From Planctomycetota bacterium (GTDB taxonomy: Bacteria; Planctomycetota; UBA1135; UBA2386): a stretch of 64,000 bases of DNA. The notes under the pieces are model-generated. The model ran no database searches. It had not been told where the DNA came from and was given only the letters and a program-made list of their open reading frames with translations. Location of the stretch: contig JADJWQ010000006.1 of assembly GCA_016716265.1 (NCBI GenBank), positions 1,178,001 to 1,242,000 of the forward strand, given 5' to 3'. Numbering within the stretch: position 1 is the stretch's first letter; each line of letters begins with the position of its first letter. Positions 43,478 through 51,949 of this stretch are shown here, piece by piece. Made by a program: the position numbers and the translations under genes.

Positions 43478-45268
43478 GTGGCAAGGAGGCCTGAGGCGAA
43501 CGTCGCGCGCTCTCGCCGCCGTCTCCTCGACGCAGCGATCGCGGTCGTGTGCCTCACCTGGCTCTGGTACGGCCCTGGCGGTGTCGCCTTGGCTGCGGTC
43601 GACGCCTCGGATCGCACGCGTGCTGACGACGGTAGCTGGCCACCGCTTCCCGACGACGACCGAGGAGTCCGACTGTCGGCATGGTCCCGCGGCGGCAGGG
43701 CGCAATTCCACATGGTCGTCAGTCCGTCGCCGCCGGATGACGCTCGATTCGCGTCCGCGTCGTTCCTGCTGTTCGTCGCGGCCGACGATCCGCTGGCCCA
43801 CGCGGTCGCGAGGCGGCTGATCATCGCGCTGCAGGACGACCCGATGGTGCGGCGCATCCGCGTGCTCTCGGACGACGCCGAGCTGCCGTCGGAAGGGGTG
43901 GCGCCAGAGATCGTGATCCGCATCCGCGATGCGGAGCTCGATCGCGACACCCTGCTCGGGACCGGCACACTCCGTGCGTGTGTTCGCGTCGTGATGAGCG
44001 ACAAGCTCGCCGTTTCGAGCGGGCACCGGGGCTCGCCGCGGCCGATGCTTCCGAATGTCGAGTTCCAGGTCGAGCTCGAGACGCGTGCGGTGGTCGAGTC
44101 GATCGGGTTTGCGACACCGAGCGCACAGCTCGAAGCCGTGGCGAATACCGCTACCAACGCGATCGTCCGGCAGCTTCGCGATCTGCTGTTCGACGCGCGG
44201 GATCGACAGCCCGCGTTGCCGGCACTGCCGGACGCGTTCTGGCCGGAGTTCCGTCCGGTCGACGGGAGCTCGCTGCCATTGGCGCACCTGGACGGGTTGC
44301 GCCGACTGGCCACCTGGCGGGGCATGTTGCTGCACAACGAGAGCTGGTGGCGCGGCGAGGTGCGCGACTCCTGGGATGCCACCAGGACCGCGCTGGTGGC
44401 AGCAGCCGAGGCGAACGGATATCGCGTCCAGGACGGCGACGAGTCGATGCCGACCGTGCTGACCGATGGGGGCCGCGAGATCCACGTGTTCCTCGACCAG
44501 TGGCCGGAAGTCCTGGGCGGTCAGAGCTGGACCGGGATCCCGCCGTGCGACCGACCGGCCGTGGGTTCGACGGTGTTCGTGCGCTACCGCGAGTACGCAG
44601 ATGCCGAGAGCGTCGCACGGGCTGTCGACAGCACGCTGGCCCAGGACGCCACCCTCGAGCTGATGTTGTCGTTCGCGAGCTCATGGAGTGCGGACCAGCA
44701 GCGCGTCGCACTCGAGCGACTTGCTCGACGGGACGACCTCGACGTCGACGGCCCGCGGTGGCGAGCCCTCCTGCGGGCGAGCTGCGGTGATCGCGAAGCT
44801 GCGGCCGAAGACCTCCGCGCTGCTGCCCTGCAGGCCCGGCTGTCGCTACGCCGCAGCGATCCGCTGCAGCGAGTCGAGCGCACCGCGACGGAGTTGGGCA
44901 TCGCGCTCGATACCGGTCTTCCCACGGCGGAGCCGCTGGCGGCGGCTGGCGTGCGAGCGCTCGGTGCGCCGGGCGAGAGCTTCGAGGGCGAGGTGCGCGA
45001 GGGTCTTCCGCTGGCCTGGTTCTGCGTCGTCGAGGACCGGCCCTTGTTGTGCGTGTCCGGGCTGGTCCGCGACGAGACCGGCACGTGGACCGGCGCCTTC
45101 CGCATGGACAGCGGCACGAGCCGCTCGGCCGTGAGCCGGATGTATCAGGACGCGGTGAGCTTTCCTGTCGACGGCGACTCCGAGATACGGGTCGAACTGC
45201 TCGATCCGCCCGGCGGCGGACGCTGTCGAGTGCGCGTCAGTTGGCGAGTTGCAGACCGAGTACGATAG
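43478..45268 (+). CDS. Protein of unknown function with N-terminal membrane/signal segment
   Basis: 596 residues from a GTG start. A hydrophobic segment, LLDAAIAVVCLTWLWYGPGG, lies after an Arg-rich start (RSRRR) and can act as a signal peptide or anchor. No family is recognised. The middle includes FLLFVAADDPLAHAVARRLI and MVRRIRVLSDDAELP, suggesting an alpha/beta domain. The start abuts a dispersed repeat (copy 3) and another copy of the same orientation lies 48 bases after the stop, so this gene is bracketed by direct copies of the element. GGAAG in the repeat could serve as ribosome binding site. Alternative downstream starts cannot be excluded. Confidence 0.62.
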   Translation: MARRPEANVARSRRRLLDAAIAVVCLTWLWYGPGGVALAAVDASDRTRADDGSWPPLPDDDRGVRLSAWSRGGRAQFHMVVSPSPPDDARFASASFLLFVAADDPLAHAVARRLIIALQDDPMVRRIRVLSDDAELPSEGVAPEIVIRIRDAELDRDTLLGTGTLRACVRVVMSDKLAVSSGHRGSPRPMLPNVEFQVELETRAVVESIGFATPSAQLEAVANTATNAIVRQLRDLLFDARDRQPALPALPDAFWPEFRPVDGSSLPLAHLDGLRRLATWRGMLLHNESWWRGEVRDSWDATRTALVAAAEANGYRVQDGDESMPTVLTDGGREIHVFLDQWPEVLGGQSWTGIPPCDRPAVGSTVFVRYREYADAESVARAVDSTLAQDATLELMLSFASSWSADQQRVALERLARRDDLDVDGPRWRALLRASCGDREAAAEDLRAAALQARLSLRRSDPLQRVERTATELGIALDTGLPTAEPLAAAGVRALGAPGESFEGEVREGLPLAWFCVVEDRPLLCVSGLVRDETGTWTGAFRMDSGTSRSAVSRMYQDAVSFPVDGDSEIRVELLDPPGGGRCRVRVSWRVADRVR

Positions 45269-45315
45269 GCACGGTTCTGGCGCTCGGCCCGTATTGCCGT
45301 ATTGCGGTCGGAGCT

Positions 45316-45352
45316 TGATGTAAAAATCGTACGCGGTACCGATCGGAAGTCA
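45316..45352 (-). repeat. Dispersed stem-loop repeat, copy 4
   Basis: Begins TGATGTAAAAATCG, has the core CGTACGCGGTACCGATCGG and ends GGAAGTCA. On the - strand it starts exactly with the TGA stop of the oxidoreductase gene at 45350, followed by the dyad and TTTTT, which is the layout of an intrinsic terminator. Confidence 0.85.
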
Positions 45353-46648
45353 GAGGAGGCGGGTCACGCCGGGTTGGAAGACGGGGTAGGTGCCGTCGGC
45401 GCCGGGTCGCACCGGGGGCTCCATGTCGAACGAGCAGTCGGCGGGCGCCGGCGCGTGGCAGTAGTCGGATTGCAGCATGCGCTCCCAGGTCATCTCCTCG
45501 CCGGTGTAGCAGCTCAGCTGCCCCATCACCGTCGCGCGCGTCGCGTCCACCATGTGGTAGCCGCTGTTCAGCACCTCGCCGGCGCGGATCGCCGCGAACA
45601 GCGCCGCGTGCTCGTCGTCGTACGGGTTGCCGCGCTGGCCGGTGTAGCGCCACGCGTTCTCGCCGGTGATCTGGCAGCGCAGCAGATTGGCCTGCCCCTT
45701 GGTGCCGAGCACGATGCTCGACACCTCGTTGTGGCAGCCGGTCGTCGTCCGACAGAACGCGTAGATCCGCTCGCCACGGTCGAACTCGTAGACGACCGAG
45801 TGGTGATCGAAGACATTGCCGTAGATCGGCGCCGTCATCGTCGAGCGACCGCCCAGACCGTGGCACTTGATCGGCGTCCTGCCACCCATGACCCAGATCG
45901 ACCGGTCGATGTTGTGGATCAGCGACTGCGGGACGTCGTCGCCGGACAACCAGTGGAAGTGGTACTGGTTGCTGCACTGGTAGGCGACTTCGCCCATGCC
46001 CTCGGCCCGCGCGTACAGTCCGTACGGCGCGCGCAGATAGTTCTCCTCGATCGCGACGACGTCGCCGATCGCACCCTCGTGGACCTGCTCGACGGTCGCG
46101 CGGTAGCCGCGATCGAACCGGCTGTGCAGGCCGGAGACGACGCAGAGCTTCTTCTCCTCCGCGAGCCGGCACGCCTCGACGACGTCGCGGATGCCGGCCG
46201 GGTCGATCGCATGCGGCTTCTCGACGAAGACGTGCTTGCCGGCCTCGAGCGCCGCGCGCATGTGGAGCGGGTGGAACTTCGCGGCGTTGGCGATCAGCAC
46301 GACGTCGACCGACTCGATCACCTTCAGGTAGCCGTCGAACCCGTCGAAGCAATGATCGTCGTCGACCGCCACCTGGTCCGGCTTCTGCACCCGCAGGGCC
46401 TCGCGCTTCTGATGGACGCGGTCGAGGAACAGGTCGCACATCGCGACGAGGCGCACGCCGGCGTCGACGTTCATCGCGTTGAACGCGGCGCCAGCGCAGC
46501 GACCTCCGCTGCCGACCATCCCGATGCGGATCGTATCGCTGCCCGCGACGTGCACGCCGCAGACGGCTGCGGCCGAGACCGTGGCGGACGCGGCGAGGAA
46601 CTCGCGCCGCGTCGGCTGCGGTGAGATGTCTGACTGGCGACTCGACAT
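45350..46648 (-). CDS. Tat-exported Gfo/Idh/MocA-family oxidoreductase
   Basis: 432 residues. The N-terminus TRREFLAASATVSAAAVCG is a twin-arginine signal, common in planctomycete members of this family. A Rossmann domain begins IRIGMVGSGGRCAGAAFNA, and the catalytic lysine motif reads HVFVEKPHAIDPAG near residue 140. The C-terminal alpha/beta domain carries GEMTWERMLQSD near the end. The family uses NAD(P) to oxidise or reduce sugars and related alcohols; the substrate cannot be told. The ThuA-like gene next to it, divergent by 100 bases, is a frequent partner of these oxidoreductases. GGAG lies 9 bases before the ATG. The stop codon is part of a dispersed stem-loop repeat. Confidence 0.93.
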   Translation of the reverse strand: MSSRQSDISPQPTRREFLAASATVSAAAVCGVHVAGSDTIRIGMVGSGGRCAGAAFNAMNVDAGVRLVAMCDLFLDRVHQKREALRVQKPDQVAVDDDHCFDGFDGYLKVIESVDVVLIANAAKFHPLHMRAALEAGKHVFVEKPHAIDPAGIRDVVEACRLAEEKKLCVVSGLHSRFDRGYRATVEQVHEGAIGDVVAIEENYLRAPYGLYARAEGMGEVAYQCSNQYHFHWLSGDDVPQSLIHNIDRSIWVMGGRTPIKCHGLGGRSTMTAPIYGNVFDHHSVVYEFDRGERIYAFCRTTTGCHNEVSSIVLGTKGQANLLRCQITGENAWRYTGQRGNPYDDEHAALFAAIRAGEVLNSGYHMVDATRATVMGQLSCYTGEEMTWERMLQSDYCHAPAPADCSFDMEPPVRPGADGTYPVFQPGVTRLL

Positions 46649-46748
46649 GTTTCTTGCTCCCGATCCGCTGTCTTCCCGGATCGGATTCCCCGAGTCCAGC
46701 CGAACCTCGCAATTGCGCCCGACCCCGGGTGCGGGGTCAGCTTCCCGC

Positions 46749-47492
46749 ATGGCACGATTCGCCGCGCTACGGGTCCTCCCGCTCGCCTTCGCCATCGCCG
46801 CGTGCGCTGGCGGTCCCGCGCCCGCTCCCGCGCCGGCACGCGTCCTGCTCGTGACCGGCGAGGACTATCCCGGCCATCACTGGCGGGAGACCGCACCTGT
46901 CGTCGCCGAGCTCCTCGCCTCCGCGCCGGACCTCGAGGTCGACACCATCGACGAGCTCGGCACCCTCGGCGCGATCGACCTCGCCGGCTACGCCGTCGTC
47001 GTCGCGCACTTCAAGAACTACGATCCCGCGGTCCCCGGCCGCGCCGGCTTCGACGCGCTCGCGCGCTTCGTCGACGGCGGTGGCGGACTGGTGCTGCTGC
47101 ACTTCGCGTGCGGCGCGTTCCAGGAGTTCGCGGCCGACTACGAGCGCCTCGCCGGACGCGTCTGGAACCCGGCCCTGCGCGGTCACGATCCGCACGGGAC
47201 GTTCACGGTCGAGATCGTCGACCACCGGCACCCGGTCACGCGCGGCCTCGCCTCGTACGAGACCATCGACGAGCTCTACACCTGTCTCGATGGCGAGGTG
47301 CCGATCGAGGTCCTGGCCCAGGCGCGCTCGCGGGTCGACGATCGGCTCTACCCGATGGCGTTCGTGCTCGCGTTCGGCGCCGGCCGCGTGTTCCACACCC
47401 CGCTCGGCCACGACGTCGCCGCGTTCCGCAGCGCCGGGACCGCCGAGCTGATCCGGCGCGGCACGCGCTGGGCGGCGCACGGCGACCGCTGA
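46749..47492 (+). CDS. ThuA-like lipoprotein
   Basis: 247 residues. The signal sequence LRVLPLAFAIAACAGG carries a lipobox-like AAC, so the protein is probably a lipoprotein. The rest matches the ThuA (trehalose utilisation-like) glutamine-amidotransferase fold: RVLLVTGEDYPGHHWRETAP at the start, FDALARFVDGGGGLVLLHFA near residue 105 and FGAGRVFHTPLGHD near the end. The exact reaction of the family is not settled; in planctomycetes such genes sit with Gfo/Idh/MocA oxidoreductases and sugar-degrading enzymes, as here. It is divergent from the oxidoreductase gene and followed after 110 bases by the DUF5060-type hydrolase. Confidence 0.88.
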   Translation: MARFAALRVLPLAFAIAACAGGPAPAPAPARVLLVTGEDYPGHHWRETAPVVAELLASAPDLEVDTIDELGTLGAIDLAGYAVVVAHFKNYDPAVPGRAGFDALARFVDGGGGLVLLHFACGAFQEFAADYERLAGRVWNPALRGHDPHGTFTVEIVDHRHPVTRGLASYETIDELYTCLDGEVPIEVLAQARSRVDDRLYPMAFVLAFGAGRVFHTPLGHDVAAFRSAGTAELIRRGTRWAAHGDR

Positions 47493-47602
47493 AACCCCGC
47501 AGGCCGGCCGCTCGCCGGCGGCCCCCGCGCTGCCCGCTGGCACCGGCGATGCCGCCGGCGCTACCCTGACGTGGCTCCGGCCTCGGCTCGAACTCGGTTC
47601 CA

Positions 47603-49870
47603 ATGCGCTCGACTCCACGACTCGCCGCGCTGCTCCTGCTCGCCGCGCCACTCTCGTACCCGGGCGGCTCGCTCGCCGCCCAGAACCCCACCACGGCGCG
47701 GCTCTGGCACGCCGTGGCGTTGGACTTCGACGGTCCGTCCGGCCTGTCCGAGACGTCGACTCCGAATCCGTTCCTCGACTTCCGGATGGACGTCACCTGG
47801 AGCGGCCCCGGCGGCCGGCGGGTCGTGGTCCCCGGCTACTACGCGGCCGACGGCGATGCGGCGGAGAGCGGCGCTTCTGCGGGCACCCGCTGGCGGGCGC
47901 TGTTCGTGCCCGACTTTCGCGGCGACTGGCAGTGGGCGGTCAGCTTCGTCCGGGGGCCGGGCGTGGCGGTGCAGGGCGGTGGCACACCGACCGCATTCGA
48001 CGGCGCGCGCGGCAGCCTGCGCGTGATCGAGAGCGACAAGCTCGCCCCGGACTTCCGCGCCCGCGGCCTGCTGCGACAGGACGGGCACCGCTACCCGCGC
48101 TTCGCCGGGACCGGCGAGTGGTTCCTCGAGGTCGGCACCGGCAGCCCCGAGAACGTGCTGGCCTACGCCGATATCGACGGCACCGTCGACCGCGGTGGCG
48201 AGGTGCCGAACTTCCTGCACACGTTCCAGCCCCACCGCCCGGACTTCGCCGCGTTCGGCGGTGGCCCGAGCTGGCGCGGCAATCTCGGCGAGGGGCTGCT
48301 CGGCGCGATCAACTACCTGTCGTCGCGCCGGCTCAACTCGATGCTGGTGATGGCGTTCACCGGCTACGGCGACGGCGACGACGTCTGGCCCTGGCTCGAC
48401 CGCGACGATCCGCTGCGTTTCGACTGCTCGAAGCTCGACCAGTGGCAGCGGGTGCTCGACCACGCCACGCGGCGGGGCCTGCACGTACAGATGCTGCTCG
48501 GCGAGACCGAGAACGAGTCGTATTTCGAGGTCCGCGAGGGCGGTGGCACGTTCGCCGATTCGCGCAGGCTGTACTACCGCGAGATGGCCGCACGCTTCGC
48601 ACACACGCTCGGACTGAGCTGGAACCTGTGCGAGGAGATCGGCTGGACCATGAGTACCCCGTACTCGCTCGGCACGACGTATGCGCAGCGCCGCGCCTTC
48701 GCGTCCTATCTGAAGGCGGTGGACCCCTACGATCATCCGGTGCTCCTGCACACCCATTGGAACAACCGCACCGGTGTCGGCCAGAACGGCATCTACGACC
48801 CGCTGACCGATCCGAACAACCCGGCGCCCGAGGTCAATGGAGCATCGCTGCAGGGACCGTACGACGCACATCGCTCGGTCCTGGAGCGGAGCGACAACGA
48901 GAGCGCCAACAACCACGCGATGGTGGTGCGCTGGGTGCGCCGCTCGACGGCCGCGGGTAATCCATGGCTGTGCGGCTCGCACGAGCAGATGCCACCGTTC
49001 TGGGGCTCGGTCACCGACGGCCACGAGCGCGACCCGACCCACGACTTCACGCGCAAGGACCTGCTGTGGGGCAACCTGCTCGGCGGCGGCTCGGGCGTTC
49101 TGCATTGGGCAGGCCCGGCCTTCCGCCCGACCTCCGGGGACGACGTGACGCTCGAGGACTTCCGCACCCGCCAGGACCTGTGGCGCCAGAGCGTCGTCGC
49201 GCACGACCTGTTCCTCGAGCACCTGCCGTTCCACCGCATGGAGCCGATGGACCAGCTCGTCGACGACCCGCTGGCGTACTGTCTGGCCGAGCCCGGCGCG
49301 ATCTACGCGGTCTACCGGCGCGACGCCACCGGTCCGGTGCAGCTCGACCTGCAGGGCAGCACGGCCGAGTTCTCGGTGCGTTGGTTCGACCCGCTGCAGG
49401 GCGGTGCGCTGCAGCGCGGCTCGGTCGCCACGGTCACCGGCCCCGGCCCGGTCACGCTCGGCGCCCCCCCGCGCGCCGCGCTGCGCGGTGACTGGCTGAT
49501 CCTCGTCGAGCAGACGCGCCGCCGCCCCGGCACCGGCTGCTCGACGGCCAGCCTCGAGTTCGACGGTGCCGCCGAGACCGGTGGTCGCCTGCGGATCCGC
49601 TTCGCCGACCTCCCCACCCACCAGCTGCGCGGCCTCCTGTTCGGCGGTCCGACCACGCCGTTCGACCTGCCGACCGGTCTCGGCTGCACGTCCCCGTGCC
49701 GCGTCGACCTGCGTCCCGACGTCTGGCTCAGCGACGTGGCCGACCTGTCCCTGCAGATCCCCGGCGACCCGGCGCTGATCGGCGTCAGCTTCCGCGTGCA
49801 GGGCTTCCTGTCGCGGCCCTGCCTCGAGGCCACGCCCGCCTACGACGTCGAGCTGCTGGCGCCGCGCTGA
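47603..49870 (+). CDS. Secreted DUF5060-type glycoside hydrolase-like protein
   Basis: 755 residues with signal peptide STPRLAALLLLAAPLSYPGG. Residues ~35-150 look like a DUF5060 domain (LWHAVALDFDGPSGLSE, PGYYAADGDA, WRALFVPDFRGDWQWAVSFV). Residues ~170-560 look like a TIM-barrel hydrolase (RYPRFAGTGEWFLEVGTGSP, NLLCEEIGW-like LSWNLCEEIGWTMSTPYSLG, DPYDHPVLLHTHW), with Glu in CEEIGW as a likely acid. A short beta domain follows (SVRWFDPLQGGALQRGSV, like putative collagen-binding domains). The last ~115 residues form the shared C-terminal module. The substrate is unknown. It follows the ThuA gene on the same strand. Confidence 0.85.
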   Translation: MRSTPRLAALLLLAAPLSYPGGSLAAQNPTTARLWHAVALDFDGPSGLSETSTPNPFLDFRMDVTWSGPGGRRVVVPGYYAADGDAAESGASAGTRWRALFVPDFRGDWQWAVSFVRGPGVAVQGGGTPTAFDGARGSLRVIESDKLAPDFRARGLLRQDGHRYPRFAGTGEWFLEVGTGSPENVLAYADIDGTVDRGGEVPNFLHTFQPHRPDFAAFGGGPSWRGNLGEGLLGAINYLSSRRLNSMLVMAFTGYGDGDDVWPWLDRDDPLRFDCSKLDQWQRVLDHATRRGLHVQMLLGETENESYFEVREGGGTFADSRRLYYREMAARFAHTLGLSWNLCEEIGWTMSTPYSLGTTYAQRRAFASYLKAVDPYDHPVLLHTHWNNRTGVGQNGIYDPLTDPNNPAPEVNGASLQGPYDAHRSVLERSDNESANNHAMVVRWVRRSTAAGNPWLCGSHEQMPPFWGSVTDGHERDPTHDFTRKDLLWGNLLGGGSGVLHWAGPAFRPTSGDDVTLEDFRTRQDLWRQSVVAHDLFLEHLPFHRMEPMDQLVDDPLAYCLAEPGAIYAVYRRDATGPVQLDLQGSTAEFSVRWFDPLQGGALQRGSVATVTGPGPVTLGAPPRAALRGDWLILVEQTRRRPGTGCSTASLEFDGAAETGGRLRIRFADLPTHQLRGLLFGGPTTPFDLPTGLGCTSPCRVDLRPDVWLSDVADLSLQIPGDPALIGVSFRVQGFLSRPCLEATPAYDVELLAPR

Positions 49871-50415
49871 CGGCGTCCTGTCGCCGCAGCCGGGCCCGGC
49901 GTGGCTCGAGCGCGGGGCGCGCGTGGAAGTCCGAGCGCCACCCCGGCCGGTTTGCCGATCGCGCCGGTGGCCCCGTGAGGATCGGTCAGGCGGCGCGGCA
50001 CGGCAGCGATCCGCCGGCACCCTCGCTCAGTCCTCCCGCCCCCACAGCACGAACGCGGCCCAATGCGCCGGGTGAGCCTCGCCCGCGGCGATCCGCGCGA
50101 GCTTCGCGGCCCGCAGCGCAGCGGCCGGAGCGAGGCCGCGCTCGCGACACCGATGGCGGCGCGGGCCACCGCGACCTCGACACGCTGTTCGTCGACCACC
50201 TGCGCATCGTCAGCCAGTGACCGCGCACCGCCCCGGCGCAGGCACGCGCGCGATTCGGCAGGCTGCACGAGCGGGTCCTTCCGCGCGTTCACAGCCAGTG
50301 CGTCGAGCGGCTCGCGGGTCGAGGGGACTCCGAGTCGCGCGATCTCACGCCGCTCGGCATCGAGGGGGCCATGGAGACCGCCCCCGACCGGGCGGGTCGG
50401 CCCGCGTCGCGCGGT
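49871..50415. other. 545-base region without an intact gene
   Basis: No intact coding sequence was found. It holds the relic of a CHAT-type protein C-terminus annotated separately; the rest is GC-rich and without recognised signals. The frames that stay open here have composition like antisense shadows. Confidence 0.55.
50027..50146 (-). pseudogene. Relic of a CHAT-domain protein C-terminus
   Basis: On the - strand one frame reads RERGLAPAAALRAAKL, then EAHPAHWAAFVLWGRED and a TGA at 50027. This is the usual end of CHAT (caspase-like) domains, where the last strand is H-P-x-x-W-A-A-F-V-L-x-G. Upstream the same frame stops within about 80 bases, while a neighbouring frame gives SLADDAQVVD, reminiscent of the S-L-W-x-V-D-D segment that precedes it, so at least one frameshift separates them. 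No other part of a CHAT protein is left nearby. It may be debris of a former defence or protease gene. Confidence 0.5.
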
Positions 50416-51420
50416 CTATGCGCTGACGAGCTGCTTCGAGTCCTCGTCCCACAGCGCCAGCCGGAACGCCCGCAGCGCGGCGCGCACCGACAGCGGCCGG
50501 ATCTCGGTGAAGACCCGGTGGGAGCGGTGACAGCGCTCCAGGTAGTAGTTCGGGACGCGCGGCGCGAGGTGGTGCACGTGGTGGTAGCCGATGTTCCCCG
50601 AGAACCACTGCAGCACGCGCGGCAGCTTGAGGAACGAGCTGCCGCCGAGGGCCGCGTCGACGTAGTTCCACTCCGGCCGGCGCTCCCAGTAGGCGTGCTC
50701 GTGCTGGTGCTGCAGGTAGAACAGCGCGACGCCACCCGCGCCCGCGACTCCGAGGACGACGAGCTGCAGCAGCAGCCAGTTCACGATGCCGAACACCGCG
50801 CACATGCCCGCGGCCATCAGCAGCAGCGCCAGGTTCGTCCACCGCACCGACAGCCGCTCGCGGCGGCCGGCGGTCTTCCGCGAGTAGCGCTCGAGGCCGA
50901 TGAACAGCACGAGCGGCGCCACCGTCAAGAGCAGCACCGGCTGTCGCACGAGCCGATAGCCGAGCTTCTTCCAACCGCCGGCGGCCCGGTACTCGGCGAC
51001 CGTCATCGTCCACACGTCGCCGATGCCGCGACGATCGAGGTCACCGGCCGCGCCGTGGTGGATCGCGTGCTCACCGCGCCAGTGGAAGAACGGCGTGAAC
51101 GCCAGCAGGCCGAGCGCGTGACCCCAGAGCACGTTCGCCGTCCGCGAGCGGAAGAACGAGCCGTGGCTGCAGTCGTGGAACAGGATGAAGGCCCGTACCA
51201 GCAGCAGCCCGGCCACGACCGCGAGCGGCAGCGCGAGCCACCACGAGATCGCGACGGCGTGGTACATCGCCCACCACAGCGCGACGTAGGGGACCAACGT
51301 GTTCGCGACCTGCCAGCTCGCCCGCCAGGTGCTCGGCACCTGGAACGGGGCGACGAGGGCCTTGAGGGCCGCGGGATCACGATCGGTGGTCGTGGCGCGG
51401 GAGTGCGGGTCGTTCGACAT
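50416..51420 (-). CDS. Membrane fatty acid desaturase
   Basis: 334 residues with several membrane helices (VPYVALWWAMYHAVAISWWL, LALPLAVVAGLLLVRAFILF and two pairs later). The three histidine boxes that bind the di-iron centre are HDCSH (82-86), EHAIHH (about 117-122) and GYHHVHH (279-284), plus the extra QHQHEH at ~237-242. The family inserts a double bond into an acyl chain using oxygen and reduced ferredoxin or cytochrome b5. The spacing of the boxes fits the omega/delta-12-like group. It is flanked by gene relics on both sides and has no visible operon partner. Confidence 0.93.
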   Translation of the reverse strand: MSNDPHSRATTTDRDPAALKALVAPFQVPSTWRASWQVANTLVPYVALWWAMYHAVAISWWLALPLAVVAGLLLVRAFILFHDCSHGSFFRSRTANVLWGHALGLLAFTPFFHWRGEHAIHHGAAGDLDRRGIGDVWTMTVAEYRAAGGWKKLGYRLVRQPVLLLTVAPLVLFIGLERYSRKTAGRRERLSVRWTNLALLLMAAGMCAVFGIVNWLLLQLVVLGVAGAGGVALFYLQHQHEHAYWERRPEWNYVDAALGGSSFLKLPRVLQWFSGNIGYHHVHHLAPRVPNYYLERCHRSHRVFTEIRPLSVRAALRAFRLALWDEDSKQLVSA

Positions 51421-51949
51421 CAGCGCGCGGTCCTATCGTCCACCCTCCCCCGCGGCTGCATCCGAAGTGTCGTTTCTGCCGGCTTTGACCGAAGCCTGTC
51501 CCATCCCTCCTCGCGCGCCCGCTCCGTGTCGGTTTCGTGACCGACTTCTGACCGAAACGTTCCACACTCCGTGCTGGACGGGAGGCGCACGGCACGGCAA
51601 GGCCCGCGACCGCAGGGGGCATCCCACGCGGTGTGAGGGCACACCGCCACGGCCCCGGGTGCGCCCCTCCGACAACCTGGGCGACCCACGACGATGACCA
51701 CCGCGTTGCCCCGTTGCCGTGCTGCCACGACGACGTGCGCGTCGTGGCGCTCGTCGACCGAGCCGTCCTGGAGCCGCGGGAACCTGACGCGCACGGCATC
51801 GGCCGAGGTGTGCGAAGGGCCCCGCCGCGCCGATCGACCACCCGGAGCGGTTCGTCCTGGTCGGCGGCCGACACACGAGTTCCGCAGCGCGGGCGATCCG
51901 CCGCTCGGCATCGCGCGGATCGGGTGCCGCGAGCGCGTCGGCCGGCTTC
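51421..51949. other. 529-base region without an intact gene
   Basis: No intact gene is recognised. Several frames stay open on the - strand, one with SADAVRVRFPRLQDGSVD, which faintly resembles SAGAIRGAFPRLNDGVVA in the last part of the neighbouring GH38 gene. The likeness is too short and broken across frames to call a duplication. The end near 51420-51480 probably contains the desaturase promoter. Confidence 0.5.

Noticed and set aside
51433..51949. A decayed duplicate of the GH38 C-terminal domain
   Set aside because: Only a short stretch (SADAVRVRFPRLQDG) resembles the GH38 end, and the likeness does not extend in one frame; it may be chance in GC-rich DNA.
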